From the NCBI GenBank assembly GCA_029982105.1, contig JARRCQ010000070.1, forward strand, positions 1 to 7,686: DNA of 7,686 nucleotides. Direction: 5' to 3'. Position numbers and translations under genes: made by a program. Of the stretch, positions 4,997-7,686 are shown piece by piece. The DNA comes from Candidatus Atribacteria bacterium. GTDB lineage: Bacteria; Atribacterota; Atribacteria; Atribacterales; Caldatribacteriaceae. Positions within the stretch are counted from its first letter, which is position 1, and the number at the start of each line of letters is the position of its first letter. The notes under the pieces are model-generated. The model was not told the DNA's origin. It made no database searches and worked only from the letters and a program-made list of their open reading frames with translations.

Positions 4997-5935
4997 CTAA
5001 CTATCACCATACTTCTTTTTAATTTCTTCTAAAATGTTCAAAGCTACTTCTAAGGCATTGGTGCCTTCTTCTAAACCTACCAGCGGCTTTTCACCATTTC
5101 TCACGCACTTAATAAAGTGCTCCAGTTCTAAGCGAAGAGGCTCACCTTTTTGCATAGGAGGCTTCTCCATTAAAAGATAAGGAAAGGAAGAAGAAGTCTT
5201 TTTATATACCGCCAATTCCTGTTCCAGATAGTCAATAGAAATAAAAGAGTCTAATTGAGTTACTTCCATTCGGCGAATTTTTTTGCGGGTAATTCTGCTG
5301 GCAGTAAGGTTAGCTATACATCCATTGGAAAAAAGGAGCTGAGCATTGGCAATGTCTTCCTCCCGAGAAAAAACTGGGTAGCCAAAAGCATTGATTTTAA
5401 CCACTTTATCTCTCACTATGCTCATCACAATATCTATATCATGAATCATCAAATCCAGAACTACACCTACATCGGTGTTGCGGCCCCCATAAGGACCCAT
5501 TCGAGAACAATCGATAAAAATCGGATGGTCTACAATTTTGGAAAGCTCTACCACTGCTGAATTAAAGCGCTCAATGTGCCCTACCTGGAGAACCACTTTC
5601 TTTCTGTTAGCCATCTCCATTAGCTCTTTAGCTTCTCTTAAGGAAGTAGTTACTGGCTTCTCTATTAAAATATTTATGCCTTCCTCAATGAATCCACCTG
5701 CAATATCCCGATGGATAACCGTGGGAACTACTATACTTACCGCATCCACTTTACCAAAAAGGTCTCGATAATCAAAAAAAGCTGTAGTAGAGTAAAGTTC
5801 TGCTACTTCCTTAGCTCTCTCTTTATTAATATCCACTACTCCTACCAGTTCCACACCGGGAAGCTCGGAATAAATCCGGGCATGATGTCTACCCAAATAT
5901 CCTACTCCTACTACTCCCACTCGCACTGGATCCAA
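4997..5935 (-). CDS. Gfo/Idh/MocA family NAD(P)-dependent sugar oxidoreductase (GnnA-like)
   Basis: Cytosolic dehydrogenase of 312 residues from the TTG start chosen here. The N-terminal Rossmann fold has GVGYLG at 10-15 and the acidic VVD at 33-35 that favours NAD. The family signature EKP is at 92-94, followed by VGHIERF (118-124) and LDLMIHDID (160-168), whose Asp/His lie where the catalytic residues of the family are found. The text around VGHIERFN, LDLMIHDIDI and IANLTASR resembles the oxidoreductases often found beside lpx genes, which suggests a UDP-GlcNAc 3-dehydrogenase working with the aminotransferase upstream. That substrate is inferred. Start choice: a GTG at 5942-5944 is in frame but lies inside the SD-like GAGGTGG at 5941-5947, whereas TTG at 5933-5935 is 5 bases downstream of it. 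Using the GTG would add three residues. The stop TAG directly abuts the next start. Confidence 0.92.
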   Translation of the reverse strand: MDPVRVGVVGVGYLGRHHARIYSELPGVELVGVVDINKERAKEVAELYSTTAFFDYRDLFGKVDAVSIVVPTVIHRDIAGGFIEEGINILIEKPVTTSLREAKELMEMANRKKVVLQVGHIERFNSAVVELSKIVDHPIFIDCSRMGPYGGRNTDVGVVLDLMIHDIDIVMSIVRDKVVKINAFGYPVFSREEDIANAQLLFSNGCIANLTASRITRKKIRRMEVTQLDSFISIDYLEQELAVYKKTSSSFPYLLMEKPPMQKGEPLRLELEHFIKCVRNGEKPLVGLEEGTNALEVALNILEEIKKKYGDS

Positions 5936-5940
5936 AATTA

Positions 5941-5947
5941 CCACCTC
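5941..5947 (-). promoter_or_regulatory. Shine-Dalgarno site deciding the start of the Gfo/Idh/MocA gene
   Basis: The minus strand reads GAGGTGG here, followed by 5 bases and a TTG codon (5933-5935). The in-frame GTG at 5942-5944 is part of this site and so cannot be served by it. This favours the TTG start. Confidence 0.65.
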
Positions 5948-5960
5948 GAATAATAATAAA

Positions 5961-7061
5961 CTAATAGTTTAGAAAAAATTCCCGCACTCCTTCAGCTACG
6001 GTGTGCAAATCCTCCTCAGTTAGCTGGGGATGCACAGGTAAAGACAAAACTTCCCGACTCAAATTTTCTGCTACCGGAAAAGAAGATGCAGGCAATAAAT
6101 CCTGCAAAAAAGGCTGGCGGTGAAGAGGTAGGGGATAATATATTTCACATCCTATCCCCCTATTCCGCAAAAACTGAAGTAATGCATCTCTTTCTTCTTT
6201 TACTTTCAAGGTATACTGATGGAAAACAGGTAAAGCGTAAGGAGGAAGATAAGGAAGATCTACAGGGGAAAGGAAAGACAATTCTCGGTTATAAAAAGCA
6301 GCATTTTGGCGTCTTTTCTCATTAAATTTCTCTAATTTAGTAAGTTGAACCCGACCCAATGCTCCTCCTATATCCGTAAGACGGAAATTGTATCCCATCA
6401 TCTCGTGATAATATCTTTTCCTACTCCCATGATTTATAAGCATACGACACTTTTCGGCTAAAAGAGAGTCATTAGTAGTAATCATTCCTCCCTCTCCGGT
6501 GGTCATATTTTTAGTAGGATAAAAACTAAAAGCTCCCATATCTCCCCAACTTCCTACTTTCTTATCCTGGCACTTAGCTCCATGAGCCTGAGCACAATCT
6601 TCTAAAAGGAAAAGATTATATTTTTTGGTCAAAAAAGTTATTTCCGCCAAATTGCAAGGAAGTCCATAAAGATGGACGGCAATTACTCCCTTAACGTTTT
6701 TCTCTGTTTTGAGGATATCTTCCAATTTCTCTGGGTCAAGATTAAAAGTCCTTTCATCTACATCACAAAAAACCGGCACTCCTCCACACTGGAGGATAGA
6801 GCTGGCAGTAGCCACAAAGGTAAAAGGAGTGGTAACCACCCGGTCTTTTTCTTTCACTCCCAGAGCTTTTAAAGCCACAAATAAAGCAGTGGTTCCACTG
6901 CTTGTAGCTATAGCTTCTTTTACTCCTATATAGTGAGCAAATTCTTCTTCAAATTTTTTAACATTTTCACCCTGAGCTAAAAATCCTGACTCTAAAACCT
7001 TATTCACGGCTTGTTTTTCTTCTTCGCCTAAACAAGGTTTACTGAGAGGTATATTAACCAT
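5961..7061 (-). CDS. DegT/DnrJ/EryC1/StrS family PLP-dependent sugar aminotransferase (GnnB/WbpE-like)
   Basis: This 366-residue protein is a fold-type I PLP enzyme that would transfer an amino group, usually from glutamate, to a keto-sugar nucleotide. The phosphate-binding SSGTTAL is at 54-60, the PLP-ring aspartate D155 lies in LLEDCAQAHG, and the Schiff-base lysine K184 sits in FSFYPTKNMTTGEGG. The small C-terminal domain (about 250-366) contains the typical YYPLPLHRQP. Length is normal. The ATG at 7059-7061 follows an AAGGTGA SD site that overlaps the aroC stop. The next gene downstream is a Gfo/Idh/MocA dehydrogenase. Known pairs of this kind (GnnA/GnnB, WbpB/WbpE) oxidise and then aminate C3 of a UDP-GlcNAc-type sugar, so a 3-amino sugar for lipid A or surface glycan is the favoured role. 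The exact substrate cannot be read from the sequence, and other 3- or 4-aminotransferase roles are possible. Confidence 0.94.
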   Translation of the reverse strand: MVNIPLSKPCLGEEEKQAVNKVLESGFLAQGENVKKFEEEFAHYIGVKEAIATSSGTTALFVALKALGVKEKDRVVTTPFTFVATASSILQCGGVPVFCDVDERTFNLDPEKLEDILKTEKNVKGVIAVHLYGLPCNLAEITFLTKKYNLFLLEDCAQAHGAKCQDKKVGSWGDMGAFSFYPTKNMTTGEGGMITTNDSLLAEKCRMLINHGSRKRYYHEMMGYNFRLTDIGGALGRVQLTKLEKFNEKRRQNAAFYNRELSFLSPVDLPYLPPYALPVFHQYTLKVKEERDALLQFLRNRGIGCEIYYPLPLHRQPFLQDLLPASSFPVAENLSREVLSLPVHPQLTEEDLHTVAEGVREFFLNY

Positions 7062-7074
7062 TATTTATTCACCT

Positions 7075-7686
7075 TCACCTAGAACAAAAAGTTCCTAAAT
7101 ACGTTATGTAGTCTTTAAAATGAGCCTCTACTTCCTCCATAGAATCACCGCCAAATTTATCCCGGTAAGCAGTGGCTAAAACCCAGGATAGCATTGCTTC
7201 TCCCACCACCATTGCTCGAGGAACAGCACAGATATCAGAGCGTTCAAAGCGGGCAGGAACGGCTTTTTTCGTCTTTATATCCACACTCATCAAACCTCGC
7301 CGAAGAGTAGGAATAGGTTTCATAGCACATCTGGCCCAAATTATATCTCCTGTAGAAATTCCTCCCTCTATTCCTCCGCTTCGGAAAGTCTGGTGATAAA
7401 AGGGAAAAGGGGAATGTTGGGGGTCATAAAAAATCTCATCATGGAATTGACTTCCCCGCAGAGTTGCAGAGCGGAAACCTTCTCCTATTTCTACTCCTTT
7501 AATCCCCGGAATGCCCATCAAAAAGAAAGCCAATCGGCTATCTAATCGCTCTTGAATTTCACTATAGCTCCCCAGGCCTGGAACTACACCTTGAGCTACC
7601 ACAACAAAAGTGCCCCCTAAGGTGTCTCCCTCCTCTTTCGCTTTTTCTATAAGTTCTGCCATTTCTTTTTCTTTTACCGGGTCATA
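7075..7686 (-). CDS. aroC: Chorismate synthase, C-terminal part (5' end outside window)
   Basis: Chorismate synthase converts 5-enolpyruvylshikimate-3-phosphate to chorismate, the last common step of the shikimate pathway, using reduced FMN in the cytosol. The frame is open to the window edge, so 203 residues are visible out of a usual 360-390; the Met codon at 7660-7662 is internal and not the start. Family landmarks, numbered from the first visible residue, are GDTLGG near 20-25, VPGLGS near 36-41, the GVEIGEGF block at 64-71, the glycine-rich GGIEGGISTG flavin/substrate loop at 104-113, and the RSDICAVPRA region near 149-158. The gene ends with TGA at 7075-7077, and that stop lies inside the Shine-Dalgarno (SD) region of the next gene, 13 bases away. 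No frameshift is seen in the visible part. The identification is seen directly from the conserved motifs. Confidence 0.97.
   Translation of the reverse strand, partial: YDPVKEKEMAELIEKAKEEGDTLGGTFVVVAQGVVPGLGSYSEIQERLDSRLAFFLMGIPGIKGVEIGEGFRSATLRGSQFHDEIFYDPQHSPFPFYHQTFRSGGIEGGISTGDIIWARCAMKPIPTLRRGLMSVDIKTKKAVPARFERSDICAVPRAMVVGEAMLSWVLATAYRDKFGGDSMEEVEAHFKDYITYLGTFCSR

Noticed and set aside
2830..5953. Several plus-strand open frames of 60-100 codons inside surE, the flavoprotein and the sugar oxidoreductase.
   Set aside because: They lie opposite well-conserved minus-strand genes, have pyrimidine-derived compositions, and show no family motif.
7172..7396. Plus-strand open frame opposite aroC.
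   Set aside because: It is antisense to the highly conserved flavin-binding part of chorismate synthase and has no recognisable motif.

Overview
The window is dominated by one tightly packed minus-strand gene train covering about 433-7686. It is followed at the left edge (1-432) by a non-coding stretch rich in hairpins and short repeats. No rRNA, tRNA or other taxonomic marker is present, so the organism cannot be named. By eye the DNA is roughly 40% GC, the coding strand is strongly purine-rich, and several genes start with TTG or GTG behind good Shine-Dalgarno sites. This points to a bacterium, perhaps an anaerobic or thermophilic lineage of an uncultured phylum. The dehydrogenase/aminotransferase pair resembles the pair used for amide-linked lipid A, which would suggest a diderm cell, but that is inference.

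In transcription order (right to left) the genes are: chorismate synthase aroC (5' part outside the window); a DegT/DnrJ/EryC1/StrS sugar aminotransferase; a Gfo/Idh/MocA NAD(P)-dependent sugar oxidoreductase; a COG2509-type FAD dehydrogenase with an N-terminal cysteine cluster; surE nucleotidase; acylphosphatase; protein-L-isoaspartate methyltransferase pcm; a nicotinamidase-like cysteine hydrolase; and a stand-alone glutamate formimidoyltransferase ftcD. Gaps between genes are -1 to about 25 bases. Several stops touch or overlap the next start (TAG/TTG, TA-GTG, TGATG), so this is almost certainly one translationally coupled operon. No internal promoter was recognised.

The operon combines aromatic amino acid synthesis, a probable 3-amino-sugar nucleotide step, a damage-repair and clean-up trio (SurE, acylphosphatase, Pcm) and cofactor or one-carbon salvage (nicotinamidase-like, FtcD). 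It looks like a housekeeping operon, not a mobile or defence island.

The unusual part is 1-360. It carries three copies of the 13-mer GCCTACGGCGTAA, five clear hairpins, and two diverged copies of a longer unit (about 45-120 and 266-353). The stems of these two units differ by compensating changes. Read on the minus strand, each 13-mer places GTAG just 5' of the next element, and in two of three copies that element is a hairpin. This recalls REP elements mobilised by RAYT (Y1) transposases. The purine bias also flips to the plus strand here. The array may double as the operon terminator; what it is remains open.
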